This document shows positions 16,035 to 26,865 of a stretch of DNA of 64,000 nucleotides, piece by piece (position 1 is the first letter of the stretch; the number at the start of each line of letters is the position of its first letter). The stretch spans positions 62,001 to 126,000 of the forward strand of contig NZ_NRRY01000004.1 of NCBI RefSeq assembly GCF_016583905.1, written 5' to 3'. The stretch comes from Lamprobacter modestohalophilus. GTDB taxonomy: Bacteria; Pseudomonadota; Gammaproteobacteria; Chromatiales; Chromatiaceae. Made by a program: the position numbers and the translations under genes. The notes beneath the pieces were generated by a model. It searched no databases, was not told where the DNA came from, and saw nothing but the letters and a program-made list of their open reading frames with translations.

Positions 16035-16420
16035 TGGGCATCGGTCTCCAGAGGCTGATCGAGATGCTCTTGGAGCCAGGCGCGAATCTGCACGCTCGAG
16101 CGTGAGCCGCTGAAGCGCCCGTGCTCCTCGCCCTGTTGAAACAGCAGCACGGTCGGAAAGCCCCGCAACCGATAATGGCCAGCCAGCTTCATATTCTCGC
16201 CCTCATCGACCTCGACCTTGGCCAGCCCTATCGCCCCCTGAAGCTCATCGATCACGCGGTAGAGATGGGGCGCCAGCTGATGGCAAGGCGCGCACCAATC
16301 GGCCCAGAAGTCGACCAGGATCGGCCGCGTGCGCGACGCCTCGATCACGGCCTGCTCGAACCCTTCGTGGTCAACATCGAAACAATCTCCGCAGGGCGGT
16401 TGGTCGGAAGGAAAGCGCAT
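16031..16420 (-). CDS. Thioredoxin-domain protein
   Basis: A 129-residue thioredoxin fold with the active site WCAPC at 42-46 (FWADWCAPCHQLAP), the cis-Pro segment RGFPTVLLF and no signal peptide, hence a cytoplasmic disulfide reductant. A 30-residue N-terminal lead contains a second CxxC (CGDC at 10-13), not standard in TrxA. It forms an ATGA-overlap operon with chaA. Its first 28 or so codons are duplicated at 22144-22226, 5.8 kb away. Confidence 0.92.
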   Translation of the reverse strand: MRFPSDQPPCGDCFDVDHEGFEQAVIEASRTRPILVDFWADWCAPCHQLAPHLYRVIDELQGAIGLAKVEVDEGENMKLAGHYRLRGFPTVLLFQQGEEHGRFSGSRSSVQIRAWLQEHLDQPLETDAQ

Positions 16421-16421
16421 C
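16338..16421. repeat. 84-bp direct repeat, copy A (thioredoxin 5' end)
   Basis: Bases 16338-16421 match 22144-22227 with two differences (16349 G/A and 16388 T/G), at a constant offset of 5806. Beyond the start codon the similarity continues more weakly (CATT-TGA and ATCAGCG-AT-GCAAGCTG words at 16476-16513 and 22283-22320). The repeats bracket the DUF29 gene and the large helicase-nuclease gene. Confidence 0.95.
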
Positions 16422-16710
16422 TATAGTTCTCCATCACTGCCGGGGTTTATCGCGCCACAGCAGAAGCAAAACCACCATTTTGAGTATCCGCATCAGCGGA
16501 TTGCAAGCTGCAGCGGCAAGCCGTGAGCAGTAAGCCATAAAGCGTCGAGCACCGAGCGCGGGCACAACATGAATTCGAGTCAACGATCAGCATCGACAAG
16601 GCGCAACCGCTTGTCCCGATCGATACCAAAGCTTAAGCATCAGCAATCAGCATCAACGACTCTCCCTGCCGGTCACAGCAGCTGTCAACGACAAACCATA
16701 GGCACACTTG

Positions 16711-17142
16711 ATGAGCACTTATGAAACCGACTTTCATCAGCGGATCGAAGAGCAAGCGGACCTGCTGCGCACCGGCCACTTACCGCAGCTGGATGTCACG
16801 CACTTGATCGAGGAACTGGAGAGCATGAGCGCACGCGAACGACGCGAGCTGATCAACCGCCTCGCCTTGTTGCTGGCGCACCTGCTCAAATGGGAGTATC
16901 AACCCGAGCGCCGCAGCACCAGCTGGCGCCTAACCATCAATGAGCAACGACGCCAACTCGCCCTGCTGCTGGAAGATAGCCCCAGCTTGCGGCAGCGCCT
17001 GCCAGAACTGCTGCTACGCAGCTACCGCAATGCGACCCGAGCGGCGATGGAAGAAACAGGATTTCTCAAGTCGCCTTTCCCAGAGCACTGCGCCTATAGC
17101 ATCGTCGAGATACTGGACGAAGACTATTGGCCCGGCGTTTGA
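16711..17142 (+). CDS. DUF29 family protein
   Basis: A 143-residue, mainly helical protein with the DUF29 signature: YETDFHQRIEEQADLLRTG at the start, DVTHLIEELESM, a KWEYQPERRSTSW segment and SPFPEHCAYSIVEILDEDYWP at the end. DUF29 proteins are common and often multicopy in cyanobacteria and purple bacteria; the function is unknown. ATG 16711 is chosen over the TTG at 16708. It faces the large helicase gene convergently (35 bases apart) inside the segment bounded by the thioredoxin repeats. Confidence 0.85.
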   Translation: MSTYETDFHQRIEEQADLLRTGHLPQLDVTHLIEELESMSARERRELINRLALLLAHLLKWEYQPERRSTSWRLTINEQRRQLALLLEDSPSLRQRLPELLLRSYRNATRAAMEETGFLKSPFPEHCAYSIVEILDEDYWPGV

Positions 17143-17177
17143 GCGCCTCCTTGTTGCTCGCTAAATTGAACACTTAG

Positions 17178-20100
17178 TCAATCGCCCAGTGCCTGTTCGA
17201 TCTTCTCATGCAACTCAGCACCAGTGCGCTGAAACCCGAGCAAACGTGCAACCGCTTGAATGCACTCTTCTGGATCAACTCGACCATTCTCACGCTTTAC
17301 GATCACTGCTGCTGCTTGAATCTCAAGATTCGAGAGATAAATAGCCTTGTTTGTCGGCAAACTTTCCTGGGAACGATCGCGAACGGGTGGATCATTTTGC
17401 TGTGCAGCAGTGAACCAGAATTCTTCGTCCCTGCACATTCGATCCTGCATCTGCGCATGGACAAGCGCCGCGCGAGTCGCATCTTGAATCCGAATGCCCG
17501 TCCGCGTCTTACCGCAACCAACCGCAATACGCCGAGCAACCTCAACGGTATGAATTGGTCCCTCGGCCTCGACTACCGTTGAAACATGCTCAGCCAATGT
17601 TTCTATCGGCATTTCATGAGGTTCAAAATTTATGCCTATCTGGGGAATCGCTCTCTGGTAAGGAACCGTCTGAAGTGAAGTCGGCACCGCCAAATTCGCT
17701 TCGGCCGAAACTGAATCGTCCCAAGGCTGCGCGGGATTTCGAGGATCATCATTTTCTGGCAGACCTTCGAAGATATCCTTTTGGCCGAATTGCCCAAAGA
17801 CAGACTGATTGGCACCCTCGATAGACCAAGAATCCGCAGCAAAATGGGCATCTCGCAAAACTTCCTTTAGTCGCGCGACCTCTTGGTCACGCCGATAAAA
17901 CCAATCCGTGCTCCAGATGCGGTGAAAACGCCAACCCAGGCCTTCCAGGACTTGCTGTCGGAGTCGGTCGCGTTCACGTGCCCACAACGCGCGGTGATAA
18001 GTTGCTCCATCACATTCAACCGCCAATATGTATTGTCCGGGGCGATCAGGATTGCGGACACCTAAGTCAATACGGAAACCTGCGCTGCCTACTTGCGCAT
18101 CACACTGATAGCCTAACGTCGTGATGACATTCGCGACGTCTTCTTCAAACGGACTATCGGCATCAGCACCCGTTGGCAAAGCTTGTTCAAGCTCCCCTGT
18201 CTCGGCAAATTTAAGGAAACGTTTGAGTACGCGCGGACCGTCCTTTGTCGTTCGCGACAAATCAATCTCTTCCGGTGCAAATGATGCAAACACCTGGCAG
18301 CGAATTCGAGCCCGGCTGAACAAAACATTTAGCCTCCGTTCACCACCATCGGTATTGACCGGGCCAAAGTTCATGCTCGAAAGTCGACCATTAGGCTCAT
18401 GGGGTCCGTAACCGACGCTAATCATGATGACGTCACGTTCGTCCCCCTGCACATTCTCGATGTTTTTCACGAAGACATCTTCGGTTCGCCCCTCACGCAG
18501 GAGCGCGTCGAGTAGCGAGTCTTCACGACGCCTAAGCTCCAGTAGTTCCGTCACCATGTCACTTTGCGCCTTCGAAAAGGTGACAACGCCAACAGAGAAC
18601 TCTGCTGCATGCCTCGCATGCCTAGAGAGCGCGTTGACGATGGCCTCGGCTTCGATGCGGTTGGTTCCGGGCCGCCCGCCACCCCGGCTCTTACTGCTAT
18701 AGACGCCTGGCACGCGAGTCAACTGGAGCCCGATATTGTCGTCGTGCTGAGTCGGCGTCGGTAGAAGTATTAGACGATTTTCATAGAACTCGGCATTCGA
18801 GACGGTGATGAGCGAAGGATCGCGGGAACGATAGTGCCATTCAAGCATGAGACGCCGTAGACCCCTAGCCTCACAAAGCGTAAGAATGCTCTCAAGCTCG
18901 ATCGCTTGGGCCATTGGTGCAGTTCCATCCTCCTCTTCGTCCTCATCACCATCCTCGTCGGTTAAGCGGTCGAAAAAGGAACTGGGCGGCAGCTGTTTAC
19001 TATCACCCACAACCACGATTTGCCTGGCTCTCGCCATCGCACCGATAGCGTCCTCCGGTTTAATCTGGCTTGCCTCATCGATGATGAGCAAATCAAAGCT
19101 CATCTGCTCTGGTGGCAAGAACTGCGCGATGGAAATCGGACTCATGAGGAAGACAGGCTTGATACGCTGGACCATGCGGCCGGCGTTGATCATAATTTGG
19201 CGAATGGAGCGGTGCCGACGTCGCTTCGCCATTTCGCCACGTAAGAACCCCATCTCACCGGTAGCTCCCGTGGGCAATTGCTGTCGATGCTGGTTGCGGA
19301 TCAGTGCTCGGACGTCTGTTACCCTTTCAGCATCTAACGTCTGGAATTGTTCGACCAACTTATGCCGGTCGCAAGCGGCTAGCGGCGCGAGTTCTGGCTG
19401 AGCAGCGCGTGCATAATTCCAACGTGCTTCGGCGACCGCATAGTCGAACTCATCTAGCGCTGAAGCTAACGCGACATCCTGGTTATCTAGCGCTTCAAGC
19501 AGGGTTTGCAGCCCAACTTCTTCTAGCTGTTGGCGACTCTGAATATAATGAGCCCAGTCCACATAGCTGTCGAGATGAGCAAGCATGTTGCGAAGGCGTT
19601 GCAATAACTCTGATAACGAGGAGTTTGCCAGCGGCGTTGTGCTAGCGTCCTCACTCAAGCCTTCAAAGCTATACTCAAGTCGCTTCAATGGTGGGAAAAC
19701 TGCGTCCTCGGCTTTCTTGAGCAACTCGGCTAGCTGATCGGCGCGCGATGCCGCCTCAGGTAGATCCGCAACCCAAGAGCAAAGAGTATGAGGCTCCTGC
19801 GGCAGCCATCCAGTTTCCGCCAGTGCTCGCAACCACTTGAGGGTCGCCAACGCGGCCTGAAAATCTGTGCGCTCCCCACGCCAAGCATCACCTAAGACCC
19901 TACGCAACCAGTCTTCATCTTCGCTGAGCAAAGCACGTTGCTCTTGCACTTGCAAAAGTTGATCGACCAGTTCGAGTCGTTCTGATGGCGCCTTGGGGGG
20001 CGGCCCTTTCAGCAACACCCGAAGTTCTCGGCTCGCACTGCGATAACGACCGAACAGACGCGAGAACCCGGAAGACACGCCTTTGGCGATTGGCCCCCTG

Positions 20101-21989
20101 AGCGCTTCCACTTCTGCATACCAAGCAGCGTCCTTGAACCCGGCCGCCGCTGTATCCCGATTGCGGCGCCAGGCAGCACCGGCCTCGAGTCCTTCTAATA
20201 AGCGCAACTCATCGAGATGACTGAATAAGGCGTCGACAAGATGAGTCTGTGCCGCAGCATCCGGCTGCAGACGGGAGAGGAAGGAACAGAACGCTAACGT
20301 GTCGTTTAGGCTATTCGGCGATGGCACTGCTAATACGCTCGCTACCCTATCGAGTTCGATGCCAAATGCGTCTAGCAACCCAACCGCAGTCGCCAGCTCC
20401 TGCTTAAGTCGTTGCTGATCCACAGGCTGTAGGTCTAAACGCTGCACACCGCAGAATGGATGTGTCGATGGGGCACCAATGGTCTTGCGAGCCGCGACAT
20501 ACTGCTGCACGAACGTCCGCCGGTGCATGCGCTCTTCGTCACTCAGCTCACAAAGAGCCTCGTTCTGAACAACAGGTGGTTGCAACTCACGCCCGAGGAA
20601 CCCGATCACTTCTGCCATCGACTCAAAAGGCGAGTAAGTGCGACCACTTAGAGGTGCGTGTAGGTTTTCCGTGATCACGTTGAGCTCATCACGGCAATCA
20701 CGAAGCGCCGAACCATCAGCCGCATTCTCACAGGGATGATTGACCCCTTGCAGTGTCCGCTTCAACTCCTGCAGCACAACCTTCTTGTTAGCCTGACGCG
20801 AATGCAGCTCTAGACAAAGATCAGCCAGGCCAAGCTTCTGCATGCGTCGATGGACGACATTCAACGCAGCCATCTTCTCGGCCATGAACAAAACTGTCTT
20901 GCCATCATGCACAGCTTTGGCGATGAGATTGGTGATGGTCTGAGATTTGCCCGTGCCGGGTGGGCCCTGTACGACTATATTCCGCCCAACACTTACCTCC
21001 TCAATGACTTTTGTCTGCGATGCATCGGCATCGATGACATGCAATAGGTCGGCAGGATCAAGCCTAGTATCGAGTCGCTCGCCGTCTGAAAACAAAGGTG
21101 ACGTCGGCTCAAATCCGTCCTTCAGAAGTCCTTTCAAGATCGAGTTGGAAGCCAACTGGTCGCTTGACCAGCGATCCGGCTCCAAGTCATGCATCATCAA
21201 CAGCTTAGCAAACGAAAAGAATCCAAGTTGCATCCCATCTGCATCGATCGACCAACGTGGCTGGTTAGCAATAACGCGTGAAACTTGTTCAAAGTATGCG
21301 CTTGGCCGCCACTCATTTTCGGAGTCTTCTCCAGCTGCCTGATCGGAAACTGTCTCGTCAAGCATCGGAAGGGGAATGCCGAAATCCGTCTCTAGCCGCC
21401 CTCTCAGCGGCAAATTGGTGCTCATATCCTCATCACGCACCTGCAACTGGTGGTGCCCTGTCTTCTTGTTCCTCACCAATTCTACTGGAATAAGAATCAG
21501 TGGTGCTTCACGCTGCACTTGAGACCGCTCATCCTCAAACCAGCACATAAAGCCAATGGCCAAATAGAGGATATTGATACCCTGCTCTTCTTCTGCCGTG
21601 CGAGCATCGCGATACAACCCGAGTAACCTTTTTTGCAGGGCGTCAACGGTCAATTCCGTTTTGAGGAAAGCACCTGAAAAGCGAGCTTCACTTTCGGTAT
21701 CTTCTTCGGTATCTTCCGATAAAGCGACGGCATGGCCATTAAGAACTTGACTCTCATCGATCTGCTCTGTTGCGGAAGCCTTAAACCGCATGGGCCGACC
21801 ACGCTGATGAAGAATCTCGTAGACCTTGTCAGCCTGCTCATTAATGATGTTTAACGACTTGCTACGTTTCTGCTTCCGATTGACATGAATAAGCCGGTTC
21901 CGTGTGCCTGTTTCAATCAAACGACGGCGCGCACTTTTCAACTCTTGCGTCAGCCGGTTGATGTTAGCGGAGTTTACTTCTTGGTCCAT
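17178..21989 (-). CDS. DUF4011-helicase-nuclease-DUF3320 protein (Hhe-like, probable phage defence)
   Basis: A 1603-residue multidomain protein. An N-terminal DUF4011 domain (about 10-200, RRRLIETGTRNRLIHVNRK) is followed by a superfamily 1 helicase with Walker A GPPGTGKSQT (near 340), Walker B LLIIDEASQ (near 968) and VVVGDSKQLPP. A Vsr/MTES_1575-like PD-(D/E)XK nuclease at about 1280-1390 has FRIDLGV and AVECDG. A DUF3320-like tail ends the protein. This order matches the single-gene defence system I recall as Hhe (DUF4011-helicase-Vsr, Gao et al. 2020). Base composition looks more AT-rich and less codon-biased than neighbours, suggesting transfer. It appears intact. Confidence 0.85.
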   Translation of the reverse strand: MDQEVNSANINRLTQELKSARRRLIETGTRNRLIHVNRKQKRSKSLNIINEQADKVYEILHQRGRPMRFKASATEQIDESQVLNGHAVALSEDTEEDTESEARFSGAFLKTELTVDALQKRLLGLYRDARTAEEEQGINILYLAIGFMCWFEDERSQVQREAPLILIPVELVRNKKTGHHQLQVRDEDMSTNLPLRGRLETDFGIPLPMLDETVSDQAAGEDSENEWRPSAYFEQVSRVIANQPRWSIDADGMQLGFFSFAKLLMMHDLEPDRWSSDQLASNSILKGLLKDGFEPTSPLFSDGERLDTRLDPADLLHVIDADASQTKVIEEVSVGRNIVVQGPPGTGKSQTITNLIAKAVHDGKTVLFMAEKMAALNVVHRRMQKLGLADLCLELHSRQANKKVVLQELKRTLQGVNHPCENAADGSALRDCRDELNVITENLHAPLSGRTYSPFESMAEVIGFLGRELQPPVVQNEALCELSDEERMHRRTFVQQYVAARKTIGAPSTHPFCGVQRLDLQPVDQQRLKQELATAVGLLDAFGIELDRVASVLAVPSPNSLNDTLAFCSFLSRLQPDAAAQTHLVDALFSHLDELRLLEGLEAGAAWRRNRDTAAAGFKDAAWYAEVEALRGPIAKGVSSGFSRLFGRYRSASRELRVLLKGPPPKAPSERLELVDQLLQVQEQRALLSEDEDWLRRVLGDAWRGERTDFQAALATLKWLRALAETGWLPQEPHTLCSWVADLPEAASRADQLAELLKKAEDAVFPPLKRLEYSFEGLSEDASTTPLANSSLSELLQRLRNMLAHLDSYVDWAHYIQSRQQLEEVGLQTLLEALDNQDVALASALDEFDYAVAEARWNYARAAQPELAPLAACDRHKLVEQFQTLDAERVTDVRALIRNQHRQQLPTGATGEMGFLRGEMAKRRRHRSIRQIMINAGRMVQRIKPVFLMSPISIAQFLPPEQMSFDLLIIDEASQIKPEDAIGAMARARQIVVVGDSKQLPPSSFFDRLTDEDGDEDEEEDGTAPMAQAIELESILTLCEARGLRRLMLEWHYRSRDPSLITVSNAEFYENRLILLPTPTQHDDNIGLQLTRVPGVYSSKSRGGGRPGTNRIEAEAIVNALSRHARHAAEFSVGVVTFSKAQSDMVTELLELRRREDSLLDALLREGRTEDVFVKNIENVQGDERDVIMISVGYGPHEPNGRLSSMNFGPVNTDGGERRLNVLFSRARIRCQVFASFAPEEIDLSRTTKDGPRVLKRFLKFAETGELEQALPTGADADSPFEEDVANVITTLGYQCDAQVGSAGFRIDLGVRNPDRPGQYILAVECDGATYHRALWARERDRLRQQVLEGLGWRFHRIWSTDWFYRRDQEVARLKEVLRDAHFAADSWSIEGANQSVFGQFGQKDIFEGLPENDDPRNPAQPWDDSVSAEANLAVPTSLQTVPYQRAIPQIGINFEPHEMPIETLAEHVSTVVEAEGPIHTVEVARRIAVGCGKTRTGIRIQDATRAALVHAQMQDRMCRDEEFWFTAAQQNDPPVRDRSQESLPTNKAIYLSNLEIQAAAVIVKRENGRVDPEECIQAVARLLGFQRTGAELHEKIEQALGD

Positions 21990-22139
21990 TGCCAGATTTG
22001 AGTCCGTTGTTCTGAAGAATATGACATCGATCCGGATGGCGATGGTAGTACCACATTGTCTACCAAGATCGCGAATCGCGCCCGAGCAAGTACTCTAACA
22101 TCCGCACCCAGTTCGGCTGGCTGCCGGCTGCCGCGAGCG

Positions 22140-22226
22140 CGAGGCCTCGATCACAGCCTGCTCGAACCCTTCGTGGTCAACATCGAAACAATCGCCGCAG
22201 GGCGGTTGGTCGGAAGGAAAGCGCAT
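22140..22226 (-). pseudogene. Truncated thioredoxin N-terminus (duplicate copy)
   Basis: From an ATG at 22226 the minus strand encodes MRFPSDQPPCGDCFDVDHEG and continues to EASR, identical in protein sequence to the start of the thioredoxin at 16420. It then runs into unrelated sequence and loses the WCAPC active site. It is a 5' gene fragment left by duplication or recombination and cannot be functional as a thioredoxin. Confidence 0.9.
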
Positions 22227-22227
22227 C
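22144..22227. repeat. 84-bp direct repeat, copy B
   Basis: Partner of 16338-16421 (82 of 84 bases identical). It marks the right edge of the DUF29/helicase segment, about 155 bases upstream of the helicase start codon. Confidence 0.95.
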
Positions 22228-23601
<1,374 letters not shown>

Positions 23602-23665
23602 GTCAACTGATATGGCCTGGCCAACTCAGCGTGCATCGCCGCGACGCGCGGCTGGGTAGCGGACA

Positions 23666-24535
23666 ATGACCGATCGATACGCCGTGATCGGCAACCCCAT
23701 CGCGCACAGTAAGTCGCCGACCATCCATGCCGCTTTCGCGGCCCAGACCGGCGAGCCGATCGAGTACGGCCGCATCCTCGGCGACCTCAACGACTTCGCT
23801 GGCGATGTGCGGCGTTTCGTTGCCGAGGGTGGGCGTGGACTCAATGTCACGGTGCCATTCAAGACCGATGCCTTCGAGCTGCTCGACGATCTCAGCGAGC
23901 AGGCGCGCACCGCGGGCGCAGTCAACACCCTAATCGTGCGCGATGGCGGCCTGCTGCGCGGTGATAACACCGACGGCGTCGGCTTGCTGCGCGATCTGAC
24001 CGAGAATCACGGCTTCGCGCTGGCCGGCAAGCGGGTGCTGCTGCTCGGCGCCGGCGGTGCCGCGCGTGGCGTGTTGAGACCGCTGTTCGATGCCAGGCCA
24101 GCCGAGCTACTGATCGCCAATCGCACCGCTGAGAAGGCCGAGGCATTGGCCACTCAGCTCGCCACTAGCGCGATCGCCAGCCCAGAAACCCGCGCTGACG
24201 CCCAGATCGACCAGCAAGAAACCGCGGTCAGCGGCTGCGGCCTCGTCGCACTCCGCAGTCAGCGCTTTGACTTGATCATCAACGCCACCTCAAGCGGCCT
24301 TGACGATCAGGTTCCAGCGATCCCTGATCACTGCCTGGCCGCCGGCGGCTGGGTCTATGACCTGCTCTATGCCAACGAGCCGACCCCGTTTTGCCGTTGG
24401 GGCCAGACCCATGGCGCCGCCCGCGTTCTGGACGGACTCGGCATGCTGGTCGAACAGGCAGCGGAATCCTTCTGGCTGTGGCGTGGCGTGCGACCGCAAA
24501 CAGCGCCGGTGATCGACCTGTTGCGCCACGGTTGA
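23666..24535 (+). CDS. aroE: Shikimate dehydrogenase
   Basis: AroE reduces 3-dehydroshikimate to shikimate with NADPH. Landmarks: YAVIGNPIAHSKSP at the N-terminus, NVTVPFK with the catalytic Lys near 66, GDNTDGVG, the nucleotide-binding GAGGAARG followed by NRT, and INATSSGL. At 289 residues it is slightly long: about 25 extra residues (AIASPETRADAQIDQQETAV and following) sit between the NADP domain strands. The next gene starts 26 bases downstream or overlaps, depending on its start. Confidence 0.95.
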   Translation: MTDRYAVIGNPIAHSKSPTIHAAFAAQTGEPIEYGRILGDLNDFAGDVRRFVAEGGRGLNVTVPFKTDAFELLDDLSEQARTAGAVNTLIVRDGGLLRGDNTDGVGLLRDLTENHGFALAGKRVLLLGAGGAARGVLRPLFDARPAELLIANRTAEKAEALATQLATSAIASPETRADAQIDQQETAVSGCGLVALRSQRFDLIINATSSGLDDQVPAIPDHCLAAGGWVYDLLYANEPTPFCRWGQTHGAARVLDGLGMLVEQAAESFWLWRGVRPQTAPVIDLLRHG

Positions 24536-24561
24536 TGCCGCTCGACCTCGTGAGGCCAAGA

Positions 24562-25272
24562 ATGCTCAACACCATGGAACTGCCCTTCACCCACAAGCCC
24601 GGTCGCCGCGAGCGCCAGCTTCGACGTCGGCACGAGAACCCTCTATTCGCCTGGCCACCGCAAGAGGTGCCACCTGAGGAGCTACTCGCTGCGCAGCAGG
24701 CCGATCATGAGGACATGCTGGCCTTTCGCGAGCACTTTCGATCACTGATCCAGCGCGCAGTCGATCTCCCCGCCGATGCGGGCAGTGACGCCGTGCTGAG
24801 CCTCAAGGAAGCGCTCGAGGCCCATTACGAGCAAAGCTATGCCTTACCCGAGGATCATCGCGAGGAGCGTGCGGCGCTCAAGCGTCTGATCGATCTGGTG
24901 ATGAAAACGCTGTGGCGCCATGCCGGGTCCGATCCCCTCGCACACCAAGAGCTGAGTGACGAAGAGACCGCACGCGCCATCCATTTTCGCTTACTCGAGC
25001 AACCGCTGGTCGCCGACCTCCTGCATCCCAACAGTGGCATCGGCGCGGATGAGCTCGCGGCAACGGTCCTCTCGGCCACCACGGCTGAGATCGAGGCCGT
25101 CTGCGAACTGTTTGACGGGGATGAGCTGGCTCAGCTACTTGCGCACGGCGAAGCGCGCTTGGCCGAGTTGGACCAGCAGGACATCGGCATCGATCTCAGT
25201 CAAGCGCGAGATCGGCTGGCGCTGATTCGATTGCGCGCAGAGGCGTACGATGCCGCCCCACCCTCGCACTGA
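24562..25272 (+). CDS. Conserved-looking helical protein of unknown function
   Basis: I do not recognise this 236-residue protein. It is predicted soluble, mostly helical, rich in Glu, Leu, Ala and Arg, with a basic start (HKPGRRERQLRRRHENP), a PPQEVPPEE segment and a heptad-like C-terminal third. No catalytic motif or membrane span is visible. ATG 24562 has GAGG 6 bases upstream; an earlier ATG at 24535 overlaps the aroE stop. Codon use resembles the neighbouring genes, so it is probably a native gene co-transcribed with aroE. Confidence 0.65.
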   Translation: MLNTMELPFTHKPGRRERQLRRRHENPLFAWPPQEVPPEELLAAQQADHEDMLAFREHFRSLIQRAVDLPADAGSDAVLSLKEALEAHYEQSYALPEDHREERAALKRLIDLVMKTLWRHAGSDPLAHQELSDEETARAIHFRLLEQPLVADLLHPNSGIGADELAATVLSATTAEIEAVCELFDGDELAQLLAHGEARLAELDQQDIGIDLSQARDRLALIRLRAEAYDAAPPSH

Positions 25273-25323
25273 GTCCGTAGCGAACGGCCAGCTCAGCGTC
25301 ACAACCTGGCAAGAACGGCAGCC

Positions 25324-25689
25324 ATGTCGGTCCTGATCTTCCGGCTCAACGGCGTCGAGGACGACGAAGCGGCCGATGTGCGACGCCTACTCGATGAGCA
25401 GGGTTTCGACTACCATGAGACCAGCGGCGGCTTTCTCGGTCTCGGCGTTGCCGGACTCTGGCTGCTAGATAGCAGCCAGAAGGCGGCGGCTCGCGCACTG
25501 ATCGACCGCTACCAAGAAGAACGCTCGGCACGCCTCGCGGCCAACTATGCAGCCCTATGTCGCACTGGCCAGGCCGAGACCACGCTGCAACGGGCCATGC
25601 GCCATCCGCTGCGCACCCTGTTTTATCTCGCTGGCGCTGCCGCCGTGCTCTACCTGATGCTGGTGCCCTTCTTGACGCTGGGTCGCTAA
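25324..25689 (+). CDS. DUF6164-like small membrane protein
   Basis: A 121-residue protein with an ACT-like or ferredoxin-like N-terminal half (VLIFRLNGVEDDEAADVRRLLDE ... LWLLDSSQKAAARALIDRYQEERSAR) and one membrane span near the C-terminus (about 97-117, LFYLAGAAAVLYLMLVPFLTL). The pattern fits the DUF6164 family of proteobacterial inner-membrane proteins. Function is unknown. It follows the unknown helical gene by 51 bases on the same strand. Confidence 0.6.
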   Translation: MSVLIFRLNGVEDDEAADVRRLLDEQGFDYHETSGGFLGLGVAGLWLLDSSQKAAARALIDRYQEERSARLAANYAALCRTGQAETTLQRAMRHPLRTLFYLAGAAAVLYLMLVPFLTLGR

Positions 25690-25813
25690 AGTCACCCAGG
25701 TCGCTTTGATCAAACCAAAAGCGGTCATGATCAATGATCCCAAAAGAGCGTTTCAACCGCAGATGGCGACGACAAAGACCAATCGGCACTCGCGCATCCA
25801 CCGGGAGACATAG

Positions 25814-26728
25814 ATGACTGAAACCATCGGCTTCATCGGGCTCGGCATCATGGGCCGCCCGATGGCCCTGAATCTGATCAACGCCGGCTACCGGCTCGCC
25901 GTGCACGCACGGCGCGAGGCATCGATGCAACCGCTGCTCGAGGCCGGAGCCGAGCCCTGCTCGAGCCCGGCCGAGGTTGCGCGCCGCTCCGCGATCCTGT
26001 TCACCATGGTCTCGGATACCCCCGATGTCGAGCAGGTCATCCTCGGCGAGCAAGGCGTCATCGAGGGCGTCCAGGCCGGTGCCGTCGTTGTTGACATGAG
26101 CACGATCTCGCCGTCAGCGACCCGCGCCATGGCTGAGCGTTTGCGCACAGTGGGCGCCGAGATGCTCGATGCACCTGTCTCGGGTGGCGATATCGGCGCG
26201 GCAGCGGGCAGGTTATCGATCATGGTCGGCGGCCCCGAAGTCGCCTTTGAGCGCGTGCGACCCTTATTCGAAGTGATGGGTCAGAATATCGTCCATGTCG
26301 GCGATCACGGCGCCGGACAGGTCTGTAAGGCCTGCAACCAGGTGCTGGTCGCGCAAACCATTGCCGGTGTCGGCGAGGCGATGCTGTTGGCCAAGGCCTC
26401 CGGCGTCGATCCCGCCAAGGTGCGCGAGGCGCTGCTCGGCGGCTTTGCCAACAGCCGAGTGCTGGAGGTGCACGGGCGGCGCATGCTGGAGGACGATTAT
26501 GCGCCCGGCTTTAAGGCCGCGCTGCATCAAAAGGACATGCGCATCGTCCTCGAGGCCGCGCATGAGCTGAATCTTGCGCTACCCGGCGCGGCGCAGGCGG
26601 CTCAATGGCTCAACGCGCTAGTCGGCCAGGGACTCGGCGACCTGGACTCGGCGGCAATCTATAAGATACAAGCGCAATTCAGCCTAGAAACGGCAGTTGA
26701 CCGCTCCACCACAGACACCAATCCTTGA
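25814..26728 (+). CDS. 2-hydroxy-3-oxopropionate reductase (tartronate semialdehyde reductase) or related beta-hydroxyacid dehydrogenase
   Basis: The 304-residue enzyme belongs to the 3-hydroxyisobutyrate dehydrogenase family. It has the NAD(P)-binding GFIGLGIMGRPMA (6-18), the substrate motif DAPVSGGDIGA and the catalytic Lys in GQVCKACNQ. The pattern is closest to GarR/GlxR, which reduce tartronate semialdehyde to D-glycerate in glyoxylate (photorespiratory) salvage. That would fit RuBisCO and phosphoglycolate phosphatase in the same window. The substrate is inferred; 3-hydroxyisobutyrate or succinic semialdehyde are alternatives. GGGAGA precedes the ATG at 25814. Confidence 0.8.
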   Translation: MTETIGFIGLGIMGRPMALNLINAGYRLAVHARREASMQPLLEAGAEPCSSPAEVARRSAILFTMVSDTPDVEQVILGEQGVIEGVQAGAVVVDMSTISPSATRAMAERLRTVGAEMLDAPVSGGDIGAAAGRLSIMVGGPEVAFERVRPLFEVMGQNIVHVGDHGAGQVCKACNQVLVAQTIAGVGEAMLLAKASGVDPAKVREALLGGFANSRVLEVHGRRMLEDDYAPGFKAALHQKDMRIVLEAAHELNLALPGAAQAAQWLNALVGQGLGDLDSAAIYKIQAQFSLETAVDRSTTDTNP

Positions 26729-26865
26729 GTGCATTAGAACTGTGAGTCAGTCTCAAGCTCATCTTTTGGTCCGGGGCGCTACGAACTCCAGGACACGCCC
26801 CGTTTAGGTCAGGGGCATAGCGCGTCGCCACTCCGCAAGATGAAGCGATTGATTCAGGGCGCGCG

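Noticed and set aside
22044-22064. GGTAG-N11-CTACC as an operator of the helicase gene
   Set aside because: Only five symmetric bases per arm; too weak to claim.
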